This document shows, piece by piece, positions 44,012 through 53,630 of a stretch of 64,000 nt of DNA (position 1 is the first letter of the stretch; the number at the start of each line of letters is the position of its first letter). The stretch is from Thermoplasmata archaeon. GTDB taxonomy: Archaea; Thermoplasmatota; Thermoplasmata; Thermoplasmatales; Thermoplasmataceae. The DNA lies in contig JAJYRA010000069.1 in assembly GCA_021794355.1 (NCBI GenBank), positions 1 through 64,000 of the forward strand, in the 5' to 3' direction. Both the position numbers and the translations under genes were made by a program. The notes under the pieces are model-generated. The model was not told where the DNA came from. It did no database searches and worked only from the letters and a program-made list of their open reading frames with translations.

Positions 44012-44794
44012 TTATATTTTAAAGGTTGTAACAATTGTTTTTACAAGGCTGAATCTCTCCTTCAGGTTTGAGAATTCATCGAAATTCAAATTAAATGCTT
44101 CCCTGGTTGTATAGATAGTGGAATTCACTCCTCTATTGGCAGCGTCAAAAGCACCTGCAAGAGGAGCGTATAAATTTACGCACCCAGTTTTCAACAAACT
44201 GTAGATTCCTTCACCCAGGATAAAAGTGGGGCGATCTTCCTGAGTTTCCTTGATTCTAAGTTCAAGAGATTTTCTGGTTTCATTGAAATTATTTTCATTT
44301 AAATTGTCTATCATCTCTATGGTAACCGTTCCAAATTCTATATTTATGATGCCTTTGACATCCCTAATCCTGATCTTATGCCCCTTAGTAGCTTTTTCGC
44401 AGGATTTGGCACTTGCCCTTTTATCACCCCCACTCAAGGAAGCGTGCAGATAACCTCCTTTCATATACAGGAAAACCTCATCTTCCGGATTCAGGTTATC
44501 ATCACCTATGGCCTCCCAGTCTGCTGAGGAAAAAAGTATATCGGCACCTTCTATAACAAATTTCTTTAATAGTTTCATCGCCGAGCTTATGTATTCATAA
44601 CCGCTGGGTGTTACCCTGAAATCCTCAAGGAGACCCTTATCCCTCATGGAGGTAATGTAATACCTGACGCCCTGAAGTGTTATCCCGAGATCCTTTGACA
44701 TTGTCGTTAGGTTCTTTTCCCCCTTTAAAATTTTAAGTATTAATGAAATCTCATTAACATTTACATCCTTAAGCGAAGGCTCTGACGACATCAA
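44012..44794 (-). CDS. Winged-helix transcription regulator with unknown C-terminal domain
   Basis: A 260-residue protein. Residues 12-75 form an HTH (SLILKILKGEKNLTTMSKDLGITLQGVRYYITSMRDKGLLEDFRVT, shown by helices at ISLILKIL and GVRYYITSM). The rest is a mixed domain (LGEGIYSLLKTGCVNLYAPLAGAFDAAN), like archaeal COG1318-type regulators. Single gene, ligand unknown; it diverges from the PEPCK gene across 158 bp, so it may control it. Confidence 0.75.
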   Translation of the reverse strand: MMSSEPSLKDVNVNEISLILKILKGEKNLTTMSKDLGITLQGVRYYITSMRDKGLLEDFRVTPSGYEYISSAMKLLKKFVIEGADILFSSADWEAIGDDNLNPEDEVFLYMKGGYLHASLSGGDKRASAKSCEKATKGHKIRIRDVKGIINIEFGTVTIEMIDNLNENNFNETRKSLELRIKETQEDRPTFILGEGIYSLLKTGCVNLYAPLAGAFDAANRGVNSTIYTTREAFNLNFDEFSNLKERFSLVKTIVTTFKI

Positions 44795-44952
44795 CCTGTA
44801 TGATTGTTTTAATATTAAAATATATCTCTGTCAAGAAATAACTATTAGAAATTATATTTATATAAATATTTTAAATTAGTAATATATGCAAATGCTTAAC
44901 CCCCAGTGGCATAGTTTTATATCATTAAAAAGATGAACAAATAGGTTAATTT

Positions 44953-46809
44953 ATGTTGGGACTGGAAGAAGAAAATAAAAATATGGAAATTGAAACCGTT
45001 AATGCTCTATCAAAAAGCGAATTTTTCAGAATTCTGGCTGATTTGAACCCTAAACTTCACATAAAAATGGTAGATTCTGTCAGGGAATACTGGTCGCTGG
45101 TTGGGGCATCCAGAATCTCAGTTATTGAGGGAGATGAGGAGTCAGAGATTATAAACAGTCTTCTTTCAGAAAAGTTACTCCTGAAGTTAAATGAAAAGGA
45201 GTACCCTGAATCATACCTTTACAGAAGCGCTCCCTTTGATGTGGCAAGATCAGAGAAAGATACATACATCTGTACAAGGGGAAGTTCTGATGATGTTGGA
45301 CCAACAAATTACTGGATGCATTCAGACAATGCAATGAAGATAGCCGTGGAAAATCTAAAGGATTCTATGGTGGGTAAAACACTCTATATTGTCCCCTACT
45401 GGCTTGGTCCTCTTAACTCTCCATACGGTCAGGGAGGCATTGAAATGACCGATAGCCTTTACGTCATATTGAACCTGATGAAAATTACCAGGGTTGGCAA
45501 GGATACTGCCAGACTGATGGCCCAAAGCAACTCCTTTGTTCTGGGCATGCATGCAACAGCTAAATTGGATCCTGACAAAAGATATATCATGCATTTCCCG
45601 GATGAAAATGAAAAGATGGGCCTGATCATAAGCTTCAACACGAATTACGGTGGAAATGCGCTTCTCAGTAAAAAGTGCCATGCCCTGAGAATTGCATCTT
45701 TCAGGGCTAGAAGGGAGGGATGGATGGCAGAACACATGATGATGATAGGCATCAGGGAACCTTCAGGCAGAATGACGTATATTACCGGAGCTTTTCCAAG
45801 TTCCAGTGGCAAGACCAATCTGTCCATGCTTGAGCCACCTGAAAACTTCAGGAAAGACGGATGGGACACATTTCTGATGAGTGATGACATAACCTGGATG
45901 CACCAAAGGAATGGGGAACTGAGAGGAATTAATCCGGAATTCGGTTTCTTCGGAGTTGCCCCCCATACCAGTTATAAAACAAACCCAAGAGCTATGGATG
46001 CAATTCATAAAAACACCCTGTTCACGAACGTAGCCCTGGACTCAAACAACTGCCCATACTGGGAAGGGATGTATGACCAGCCTGCTCACCTGATTGACTG
46101 GAAGGGCAACAAATATGACGGAAAGGACAAAGCTGCCCACCCCAATTCCAGATTCAGCACGCCAATAAAATATTATAAGAACCTCTCCCCTGATTATGAA
46201 AATCCTGAGGGAGCTCCTGTCAGTGCCTTTCTTTTCGGGGGGAGACGCAGTGACCTGCTGCCACTGGTAATAGAATCAAAAAACTGGAATGAGGGGGTTC
46301 TATATGGTGCAATGCAGAGGATAGAGACCACGGCCGCAGCCATAGGCAAAGTGGGGGAATTGCGTAATGATCCCATGGCAATGAGGCCATTTATGCCCTA
46401 TAACATGGGGGACTACTTCCAGCATTACGTCCATATGGGGAAGAAATTATCAAGACCGCCTAGAATTTACAATGTAAACTGGTTTAGGAAGGATGTGGAA
46501 GGTAATTTCCTGTGGCCAGGGTACAGCCAAAACATGAACGTTGTTCAGTGGATCATTGGAAGGGTTAGGGGTGAAGTGAAAGATGCGGTTGAGACGCCCA
46601 TGGGATTTGTACCATCCATTTCATCATTTAACTGTGGAGGCATAAGTAAAAGCACTATGATGCAATTGTTCCATATAGACGTGAAAGGATTTCTCAGGGA
46701 ACTTGACACCATAAAACCTTTCTTCCAATCATTTGAAACGCATTTCCCTGAGGAATTATGGGAGGCGTATGAAAATGTCAGAAGAAGGCTTGAAGGATCA
46801 GGAAATTAA
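44953..46809 (+). CDS. pckG: Phosphoenolpyruvate carboxykinase (GTP)
   Basis: A 618-residue GTP-type PEPCK that makes PEP from oxaloacetate for gluconeogenesis. Visible motifs are YWLGPLNSPYGQGGIEMTDSLYV split over the PEP site, the P-loop GAFPSSSGKTNL (K287, T288), and FLMSDDITWMH with metal-binding Asp residues. The hyper-reactive P-loop cysteine of most GTP-PEPCKs is Ser285 here. Likely starts: ATG 44953 or ATG 44983. The lipB gene starts inside its last 35 bp. Confidence 0.95.
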   Translation: MLGLEEENKNMEIETVNALSKSEFFRILADLNPKLHIKMVDSVREYWSLVGASRISVIEGDEESEIINSLLSEKLLLKLNEKEYPESYLYRSAPFDVARSEKDTYICTRGSSDDVGPTNYWMHSDNAMKIAVENLKDSMVGKTLYIVPYWLGPLNSPYGQGGIEMTDSLYVILNLMKITRVGKDTARLMAQSNSFVLGMHATAKLDPDKRYIMHFPDENEKMGLIISFNTNYGGNALLSKKCHALRIASFRARREGWMAEHMMMIGIREPSGRMTYITGAFPSSSGKTNLSMLEPPENFRKDGWDTFLMSDDITWMHQRNGELRGINPEFGFFGVAPHTSYKTNPRAMDAIHKNTLFTNVALDSNNCPYWEGMYDQPAHLIDWKGNKYDGKDKAAHPNSRFSTPIKYYKNLSPDYENPEGAPVSAFLFGGRRSDLLPLVIESKNWNEGVLYGAMQRIETTAAAIGKVGELRNDPMAMRPFMPYNMGDYFQHYVHMGKKLSRPPRIYNVNWFRKDVEGNFLWPGYSQNMNVVQWIIGRVRGEVKDAVETPMGFVPSISSFNCGGISKSTMMQLFHIDVKGFLRELDTIKPFFQSFETHFPEELWEAYENVRRRLEGSGN

Positions 46810-47443
46810 TGAAAATATAAATTTTTTAATCTTTAAGCATCTTGATTATTCAGATGGGTTGGACCTGCAGAGAAAAGTAAATTTGGAGCAGATGGAAGGA
46901 AAGGGCAATGAGGCTATCATTATCTGCGAACACAATGATGTATACACTTGCGGCATTCACAGGGAGCAGGTACCTCCTGGTATAACAAATCTTTACATGA
47001 TTGAGAGAGGCGGTGGGATAACCTACCATGGACCTGGTCAGTTAATTGTCTATTTCCTGATGGATCTGGGAAAGAGAGGTATAAACATGTTGGACCTCAT
47101 AAAATTTGTCCATGAATGTGAGATTGAGTACCTGAAACAGCACGGCATTGAGGGCGAATCAAGGCTTAAGGAAGAAACAGGAATATGGGTAAAAAACAGG
47201 AAGATATGCTCCACAGGTTTTTCACTGAAGGGTGGTTTTACCATGCACGGGGTAGCCATTAACGTGAACACTGATCTTAAAAAATTCAGCATCATTAAAC
47301 CCTGTGGACTTGATTCAGTCATCATGACATCCATTTCCCAAATTAACGAAGAATCATACAATACGGAAAGTGAAAAAAGATTGTTCTTTGATATAATAAT
47401 AAAAAATTTAGGAATTAAAGAACCTCATTATTCCTATCAATGA
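46775..47443 (+). CDS. lipB: Octanoyl/lipoyl protein transferase LipB
   Basis: About 222 residues of LipB type: RGGGITYHGPGQLIVYFL, a lysine-bearing RKICSTGFSLKGGFTMHG, and the acyl-cysteine in IKPCGLDS. It transfers octanoyl or lipoyl groups to E2 or GcvH proteins. I start at ATG 46775 (MSEEGL), with GGAGG 9 bp upstream; the longer frame is shadow of pckG. The short lysine-rich insert RLKEETG is unusual but not disruptive. Confidence 0.88.
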   Translation: MSEEGLKDQEINENINFLIFKHLDYSDGLDLQRKVNLEQMEGKGNEAIIICEHNDVYTCGIHREQVPPGITNLYMIERGGGITYHGPGQLIVYFLMDLGKRGINMLDLIKFVHECEIEYLKQHGIEGESRLKEETGIWVKNRKICSTGFSLKGGFTMHGVAINVNTDLKKFSIIKPCGLDSVIMTSISQINEESYNTESEKRLFFDIIIKNLGIKEPHYSYQ

Positions 47444-48987
47444 GCAATGGTTTGTGACTGTTCTCTCAGGAACTGTTGTAAGTAGTAGAAAGATCCGGTT
47501 CCCTTTCCACTTATACCACTAAGTTTCCATCCCACGAATGGTTGTGAACCAACCATGGCACCGGTGGAGCCCCCTCTTTCCCTGTTGGCATAAATTGTAC
47601 CAACCTCCACTTCTTCGAAATATTTCTTAATCTCCTCCGGGTCTTCAGTAAATATCCCACCCGTAAGGCCATAGTCGGAACTGTTAATTTTCGATATAGC
47701 ATCATCAAGGCTCTTTACCCTGACTACAGCCAAGAATGGAAGGAATAATTCGTTCCTCAAGATCTCAGAATCTGCTGGAAGATCAGTAACCACTGTGGGT
47801 TGAACAAAGAACCCGTTTCCCTGAACCACATTTCCTCCTGAAAGGATCTTCCCTTCCTTTTTGGCCACTTCTGAATATTTCTTAAACTTCTCAACGGCTT
47901 CCCTATTTATTACTGGCCCCATGAAAGTCTCAATTTTTTTTGGATCTCCCACTATCTGTTTATCGGTAACATTTTTCAGGTTTTTAAGGAATTCATCATA
48001 AATGGGTTCCTGTACGTAAACAATTGAACATGCACTGCATTTCTGACCGGAATACCCAAAGGCTGCCCGGTAAACTCCATTTACAGCCTTATGTAGATTC
48101 GCCTTCGCTGTTACAGTAATGGTATCCTTTCCACCCATTTCGGTTATTACAATCTTTGGTTTGTCCTTCGTTGCATTCTTATATATACTTATACCTGCAT
48201 CCCTTGATCCTGTGAACAATACGCCGGATATATCTCTGTGAGATGTTATGTAAGGCCCTATCTCACTACCCTTCCCCGATATGAAGGCTATATTCCCCGA
48301 TGGCACGCCCGCTTCCAGCAGAGTCTTGATGTAAAGATATGATGTAAGGGGGATATCACTGGATGGTTTCAAGAGAACCGAATTTCCTGTTACCAGAGGA
48401 CCAGCTACCATTCCAACGGTGATGGCATAGAAGTTGAAGGGGGCAATAACTGCAAAGACGCCGTAGGGTTTCATATATGACATGCTCTCTTCATTTTCAT
48501 ATCCCTTTCCCGTAAATCTTACAAAACCCTGGTTTTCAATTAAGTTCAGAGCATAATACCTGAGAAAATCTATCCCCTCGTCAACGTCGGCCATGGCTTC
48601 AAGCCTGTTTTTTCCGTTCTCATAGGCAAGAAGAGCAGAAATCAAAAATTTATCCCTTGATACAAGGTCAGCGGCTTTGAGCAGGACTCTGGCCCTATTT
48701 ACAAAGCAGGAATTAAACCATGACTTCTGCGACTTTTTCAGCATTTCAATCGCTTCGTCAACCGATTTTTTTGATCCAGCCTGAAAGGTTGCAATCTCCT
48801 TTTCATCCACAGGTGAAATGTGTTTCACCTTATTTTCTTCAGCAATCTCTTTTCCTATTATATTTTTATACTCCTTTCCTAGATATTTTTTTGCCTCCTC
48901 GCAGGCCTTTTCATACAACTCATTAAATTCTTTTTCCTTTCCATTTTTTACATATTTAACATATGTAACTTCATTCTCGAATGGCAT
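47437..48987 (-). CDS. 1-pyrroline-5-carboxylate dehydrogenase (ALDH superfamily)
   Basis: About 516 residues of P5C-dehydrogenase type: YGVFAVIAPFNFY, LLKPSSDIP, FTGSRDAG, catalytic Glu in ITEMGGKD and Cys in GYSGQKCSAC, then RERGGSTGAMVGSQPFVGWKLSG. It oxidises glutamate semialdehyde to glutamate in proline and arginine breakdown. I start at ATG 48987 (MPFENEV). The 3' end overlaps the convergent lipB gene by 7 bp. Confidence 0.92.
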   Translation of the reverse strand: MPFENEVTYVKYVKNGKEKEFNELYEKACEEAKKYLGKEYKNIIGKEIAEENKVKHISPVDEKEIATFQAGSKKSVDEAIEMLKKSQKSWFNSCFVNRARVLLKAADLVSRDKFLISALLAYENGKNRLEAMADVDEGIDFLRYYALNLIENQGFVRFTGKGYENEESMSYMKPYGVFAVIAPFNFYAITVGMVAGPLVTGNSVLLKPSSDIPLTSYLYIKTLLEAGVPSGNIAFISGKGSEIGPYITSHRDISGVLFTGSRDAGISIYKNATKDKPKIVITEMGGKDTITVTAKANLHKAVNGVYRAAFGYSGQKCSACSIVYVQEPIYDEFLKNLKNVTDKQIVGDPKKIETFMGPVINREAVEKFKKYSEVAKKEGKILSGGNVVQGNGFFVQPTVVTDLPADSEILRNELFLPFLAVVRVKSLDDAISKINSSDYGLTGGIFTEDPEEIKKYFEEVEVGTIYANRERGGSTGAMVGSQPFVGWKLSGISGKGTGSFYYLQQFLREQSQTIAH

Positions 48988-49113
48988 AGTTCCAAATACG
49001 AAGATTGTACATAAAGATTGCATTATCTTATTCTACTATGGCAATTTTATGCGATTATGCTCAATCACCGATAAAACTTATAAACATTTTAATTTTGAAT
49101 TTTTTTGCAAAAG

Positions 49114-49824
49114 TTAGAGCCCCATTCCATCATCTGCTGGGATGGATACACCATTTATACCCGATGAAAGTGGTGATAATAGAAATGCTGTTACATAGGC
49201 AATCTTGAGGGGGTCCATGGCTCCTTTATTTTTAAAGTTAAAGGGAAAAATATTCCCAAAGTTATCCTCCTTTCCCACTGATCCTGGAAGGACCGCATTC
49301 ACCCTTATGCCTGAAGCCTTCAATGAAGAAGCGGCGGTTCTTGTCATCTCTTCTATGGCTGATTTAGAGATAGTGTATCCCGAATTATTTCCACGGAATA
49401 GGTTTCTTGAGGCACCTATATTGACTATGGACGATCCAGGCTCAAGTAGTGTTGACGCCCCATATATTACATTATATTGCGTTAGAACGTTTGAACTCAG
49501 AAACCTGAATAGTATATCTGGTTCCACCATGCTCTTTTCCGAGAATTCCCAGGTTCCGACATTATTCAGAACACCATTTATCTGACCTTCTTTCTCGAAA
49601 ATAGTTTTCAGGGTATCTTTCACCTCTGTTTCGCCCTCAAGGTCACATTTTAAAACTCTTATGGAATCATCCCCCTTTTCCGATGGAAACTTACCACTTC
49701 TTGACAGGCCATAAACCCTGGATTTCATGGAACATAACAGCCTTGCACTGGAAAGCCCCTGTCCAATACCCATTCCTGCAATAACAAACGTTTTTCCTGA
49801 GAAATAATCCTCAAAAAGTCCCAT
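49114..49824 (-). CDS. Short-chain dehydrogenase/reductase
   Basis: A 236-residue Rossmann SDR: an unusual glycine motif AGMGIGQGLSSARLL, LNNVGTWEFSE, a catalytic Ser in VNIGASRN, and YTISK with Tyr and Lys. The end IPADDGMGL is typical. The substrate is unknown. The next gene (truA) lies 20 bp away on the same strand. Confidence 0.9.
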   Translation of the reverse strand: MGLFEDYFSGKTFVIAGMGIGQGLSSARLLCSMKSRVYGLSRSGKFPSEKGDDSIRVLKCDLEGETEVKDTLKTIFEKEGQINGVLNNVGTWEFSEKSMVEPDILFRFLSSNVLTQYNVIYGASTLLEPGSSIVNIGASRNLFRGNNSGYTISKSAIEEMTRTAASSLKASGIRVNAVLPGSVGKEDNFGNIFPFNFKNKGAMDPLKIAYVTAFLLSPLSSGINGVSIPADDGMGL

Positions 49825-49844
49825 AAATATGTGAGAGGTTTCAC

Positions 49845-50627
49845 TTATTTAAATGATCTTAAGGCATCAAAAATGCAGGAAAGGGATGTCATGAGATAAT
49901 TTCTCGAAAATTCACTCAGATATTCCCTATTAATTTTTCTAGCTGTAGATTTTTTAAGGTAGTTCACAAATTGCACATTCTCATATTTTATTTCGCTCAA
50001 GAAGAGTAGCTCAGGGGAAGCCAATCTTCTTGCTCTGTATTGAGGAGAGAAAGGATCTTCAGGCGTCTCCGGATTTCTAACTCTTTCCATTCCATATCCA
50101 ATAAAAAAACGTATCTGGTTCCAGAGAAATCCTCTGGCCTTAAAATATACTGCTCTTTCATTCTGAAATTTTTCCTCACCCACCTCAATAACTACTCTTT
50201 CTGTTCTCCTTCCATTCAATTTGCAGAAATTAGAAAAATCATGATTCCCTTCAAATTTTTTTAGATCTTCAAGTTTTATTTTTGAATATAAGGTTCCGGA
50301 TGGAAAAAGATATACATATTTCTTCCATTGAACCTTTCTTACATTAAAGTCATCAGGAACCGTTGAATATTTGTAAAAATAAATATCCTCAATATTTGAA
50401 TTTAACGTCCCAATAATCCTTCCAGCGCTCAGTTCGGAATCAATGGTTGCCGTATTCATTATGGCTGAAACTCCCCTGTCAGTTCTTGAGCAGCAAATTA
50501 ATCTTGTTCCAAGGGAATGTTTGTCTATACATGTAAGGATGGTATCCTCAACGCTCCTCTCTCCGGTCCCCCTCTGAAACCCACTGAATCTGCTCCCATC
50601 GTATGCAAAGGCAAGGAGATATCTCAT
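49845..50627 (-). CDS. truA: tRNA pseudouridine synthase A
   Basis: A 260-residue TruA: opening YLLAFAYDGSRFSGFQRG, catalytic Asp50 in CSRTDRGVSA, FLWNQIRFFIGYG in the C-terminal half. It modifies uridines 38-40 of the tRNA anticodon arm. Starts at ATG 50627. Confidence 0.94.
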   Translation of the reverse strand: MRYLLAFAYDGSRFSGFQRGTGERSVEDTILTCIDKHSLGTRLICCSRTDRGVSAIMNTATIDSELSAGRIIGTLNSNIEDIYFYKYSTVPDDFNVRKVQWKKYVYLFPSGTLYSKIKLEDLKKFEGNHDFSNFCKLNGRRTERVVIEVGEEKFQNERAVYFKARGFLWNQIRFFIGYGMERVRNPETPEDPFSPQYRARRLASPELLFLSEIKYENVQFVNYLKKSTARKINREYLSEFSRNYLMTSLSCIFDALRSFK

Positions 50628-50743
50628 TCCTCCATGATTTTACTCACTTAATTAATAGTTTTCAAGGGAATTCCTTTTATGAGGTAAAAAATTTTCACAA
50701 AAAAAACATGAAACCTTTTAAATCCATATGTTATGGATTTCAT

Positions 50744-51706
50744 GTGTGGAAAATAGCTGGAGCAGGTATAGCAGGTAGCTTCCTGTATAACAGGCTTACA
50801 AACAGTGGTTTTGATGTTGAAATTTATGATCCAAAGGTCGAGAATTTCTATATTCCATGTGGGTTTGCCACAAATAAAAACCTAATCATTCCCTATCTGA
50901 AAATGGTTGGGATTGATTTTGATCAGGTTTGTGAAATTGAAGATGGACCCATGACCATTTCAGGAAATAAATTTGAACCTCTGGAAGTGAAGAATTTAGG
51001 GCTTTCCACTATACATAAAATGCGTCTGGAGAAATTAATGGTCGGAGATAATGTGATCCGCAAAAGATGTCAGCACCATAATGGTTCTGGGTTTATTGAT
51101 GCCACTGGAATTTCAAGAGCTCTTCTTCCAAAACCAGCAGAGGATAGAACAATGTATGCTATGGAAAAGATCTGTCCAATCTCGCAATATAAGGGGTTTT
51201 ACTTTTACTTTTTTCCAAGAGGAAGGGGTTATTTCTGGTCCTTTCCCTTGAAGGGAACATATCATGTAGGTGCCGGTGGTATTAATCTGGAGGAGGTGAA
51301 GTCCTACCTGAATCCATATAAAGAAACAAAACTGGTTTCAAGGAAGATAAGAATGAAGCCGATCATGGAAAACATCTTCACAAAAAATTGCATAGGTGTG
51401 GGAGAAAGCATAGGTTACATTTCACCCTTACTGGGAGAGGGAATAATTCCTGCACTTGAATCAGCAGAAGTGCTATTTCAGTGTATCAAATCTCAGGATA
51501 GTTTGGATGAGATAGGAAGGGCGTTCAGGGAGAGAACAGGAAAAAGGATGAAAGAATTTCAAAGGCTCAGCAATCTGGTACGAAAAGTACAGTCTGGAAA
51601 GATTATCTCATTTACAAATATTTTTTCCCTTGGTCTTGTCATGAGAGAAATGAGGAATTTTGGAATTGGGATCAGCACATCAAAGGTACTGGGTCATTTT
51701 CTATAG
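50744..51706 (+). CDS. Geranylgeranyl-reductase-family flavoprotein
   Basis: About 320 residues. The FAD dinucleotide site AGAGIAGSFLYNRL lies at the N-terminus, then NFYIPCGFATNK. FIDATGISRALL follows, and RGYFWSFPLKGTYHVGAGG is the Y-W-FP motif of archaeal geranylgeranyl reductases. GESIGYISPLLGEGIIPALESA closes the FAD site. It should reduce isoprenoid chains of membrane ether lipids. I start at GTG 50744, about 26 bp behind a CTTTTAAAT box; the longer frame to 50603 is non-conserved. Confidence 0.82.
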   Translation: MWKIAGAGIAGSFLYNRLTNSGFDVEIYDPKVENFYIPCGFATNKNLIIPYLKMVGIDFDQVCEIEDGPMTISGNKFEPLEVKNLGLSTIHKMRLEKLMVGDNVIRKRCQHHNGSGFIDATGISRALLPKPAEDRTMYAMEKICPISQYKGFYFYFFPRGRGYFWSFPLKGTYHVGAGGINLEEVKSYLNPYKETKLVSRKIRMKPIMENIFTKNCIGVGESIGYISPLLGEGIIPALESAEVLFQCIKSQDSLDEIGRAFRERTGKRMKEFQRLSNLVRKVQSGKIISFTNIFSLGLVMREMRNFGIGISTSKVLGHFL

Positions 51707-53629
51707 AATTCCTCCATCCACTGGAACCATTGCATCTGTCGTTGCCCCGAATATATCTTCATTTACCATTGCCAGAAGCATATTTGCAACATGTTCCGGA
51801 AGAACTTCCTTCCTGAGCAGGTTTCCTCTCTTATACTCGTCAACAGATATTCCCTTGGCCTTTGCCCTGGCCTCAAGTACCCCATTCTCCCATATCCTTG
51901 AATTTTTAAAAATCTTATCCGGGTTAATTATGTTGGATCTTATCCCATATTTCCCCCCTTCTTTTGCAATGTAGTGGGATAGCTGAGCTGAAAACGCCTT
52001 CGTAGTTCCATAGGAGATCATTCCTGGGCCTGGATTTGTTAGATTCTTTGTGATGTTGAAAACAAAATTTCCCCCAATGCCCTGTTGTTTCATGATTTTA
52101 AATATCTCCTGTGACAGGATAAAGGGAGCAAGGGAATTTATTTTGAAATGAAGCATTAAGGTTTCAAGGTCTATATCCTCCATGAATTCAGATTTAAGAA
52201 TTCCTGCATTATGAAATATTATATCCACTCCACCATATTTTTCCTTAATATCTCTTACCATCTTAACAATCTGATCCCTGTCCGTAAGATCAATTTTATA
52301 GCCCATCGTTTCTGTTTTATATTTTTGAGAAATGTCTTCAGAAATATTGGTTATGGATCCGTCTATGTCAGCTCCTATGACCACTGAGCCACTTTCCGCC
52401 AGCTTCCTGAAAGCTTCCAATCCAATTCCATTGGCGGCTCCAGTTACAATGCTGATACTGCCTTCAAGGACCCTAGGTTTAAATTTTTTCAGCTTTGCCT
52501 CTTCCAATGGCCAGTATTCCATCTCAAAAGCCTCCTTCCGCGTGATGAATTTCTGGCCTCCCAGCTTTTCAGCAACGGAATTGACTCTCATGGAATGAAT
52601 AAACTGATCACCAACTATGTTGCATTCCCTGTAATTTCTTGCAGCAGTTACTATACCATACCCCCTTATCACAATTATTGCTGGATTTGGATCGTGCATT
52701 GGGTAATTAGATACATATTTCCTGTAATCATTCTCATAGTTGCGCTTAAATTCATCAATCTTACCTGAAATATTATCCTGTTCGGTCAAATACAGGTAGT
52801 CATATTTAGTTCTTATAAGCATATCAGGGGTTGCTGGACCCCGTCGTTCAAAGAGTTCTGCCTGTGAGGAGCATGATATTACCCTTGCCTCCTCTGTTTT
52901 ATGGACCATCAGAACCTTTTTATATTGTGAAGATAAAAGACCCCTTAATTCAGGCAATTTTTCACCATAGGAATCCACTTCCTTATATTTCCCGTCAAAT
53001 ATCCTTTCACCAATTTTAGATTCAATATATTTCCTGGCCCTTTGTACTATCCTGATGTGCTTTTCATAACTTTCCTCTGCAGTTTCTCCAAACGTGAAGA
53101 GCCCATGTTTGGAAAGAACAATACCCTCAACATCAGGCGTTATCTTCTCAACAATTTCAAGGATCTTCCTGGCCAGCTTGAAGCCTGGAGCAACATAATC
53201 CACCACAATAACGTTCCCCAATGCATTTGAAATTTCAGAACTATCCATTTCAGAATTTGTCAACATCAGAATATAATCAGCATGTGAATGGTCTACGTAT
53301 GTATAGGGTATAAAGGCATGAAGGAATGATTCCACAGAAGGCGCAGGTTCAGATGAATCTATCATGCTTTTCCTCAGGTAGTCCATCATCTCGCTGTCGG
53401 TCATTTTGTTGATGTTCCTTGCATGAAGAAGATCTTCCATTCTCAAACCGGTAAAACCATCTCTGGTTATGGTAGCCATGTCGGATCCACTCCCCTTAAC
53501 CCTTAAAATTTTAATAATTCTTCCTGCGTGATCGGTTTCAATAATCTTTACACTGGCGTTTCCACCCCCATGAAGAACTAAATCCTTATCTTTTCCTAAT
53601 TTTTTCGCACTTTCCACTCTGAAATCCAT
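51701..53629 (-). CDS. Class II aldolase/short-chain dehydrogenase fusion
   Basis: About 642 residues in two parts. Residues 1-400 are a class II aldolase/RhaD-like domain: LVLHGGGNASVK, metal-binding VDHSHAD, SKHGLFTFG. Residues 410-640 are an SDR: VTGAANGIGLEAF, HNAGIL, YGTTKAF, VPVDGGIL. Such fusions (RhaD-like rhamnulose-1-P aldolase/lactaldehyde dehydrogenase) cleave deoxysugars and oxidise the product. I start at ATG 53629, just behind the leuS stop. Substrate not certain. Confidence 0.85.
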   Translation of the reverse strand: MDFRVESAKKLGKDKDLVLHGGGNASVKIIETDHAGRIIKILRVKGSGSDMATITRDGFTGLRMEDLLHARNINKMTDSEMMDYLRKSMIDSSEPAPSVESFLHAFIPYTYVDHSHADYILMLTNSEMDSSEISNALGNVIVVDYVAPGFKLARKILEIVEKITPDVEGIVLSKHGLFTFGETAEESYEKHIRIVQRARKYIESKIGERIFDGKYKEVDSYGEKLPELRGLLSSQYKKVLMVHKTEEARVISCSSQAELFERRGPATPDMLIRTKYDYLYLTEQDNISGKIDEFKRNYENDYRKYVSNYPMHDPNPAIIVIRGYGIVTAARNYRECNIVGDQFIHSMRVNSVAEKLGGQKFITRKEAFEMEYWPLEEAKLKKFKPRVLEGSISIVTGAANGIGLEAFRKLAESGSVVIGADIDGSITNISEDISQKYKTETMGYKIDLTDRDQIVKMVRDIKEKYGGVDIIFHNAGILKSEFMEDIDLETLMLHFKINSLAPFILSQEIFKIMKQQGIGGNFVFNITKNLTNPGPGMISYGTTKAFSAQLSHYIAKEGGKYGIRSNIINPDKIFKNSRIWENGVLEARAKAKGISVDEYKRGNLLRKEVLPEHVANMLLAMVNEDIFGATTDAMVPVDGGIL

Positions 53630-53630
53630 T

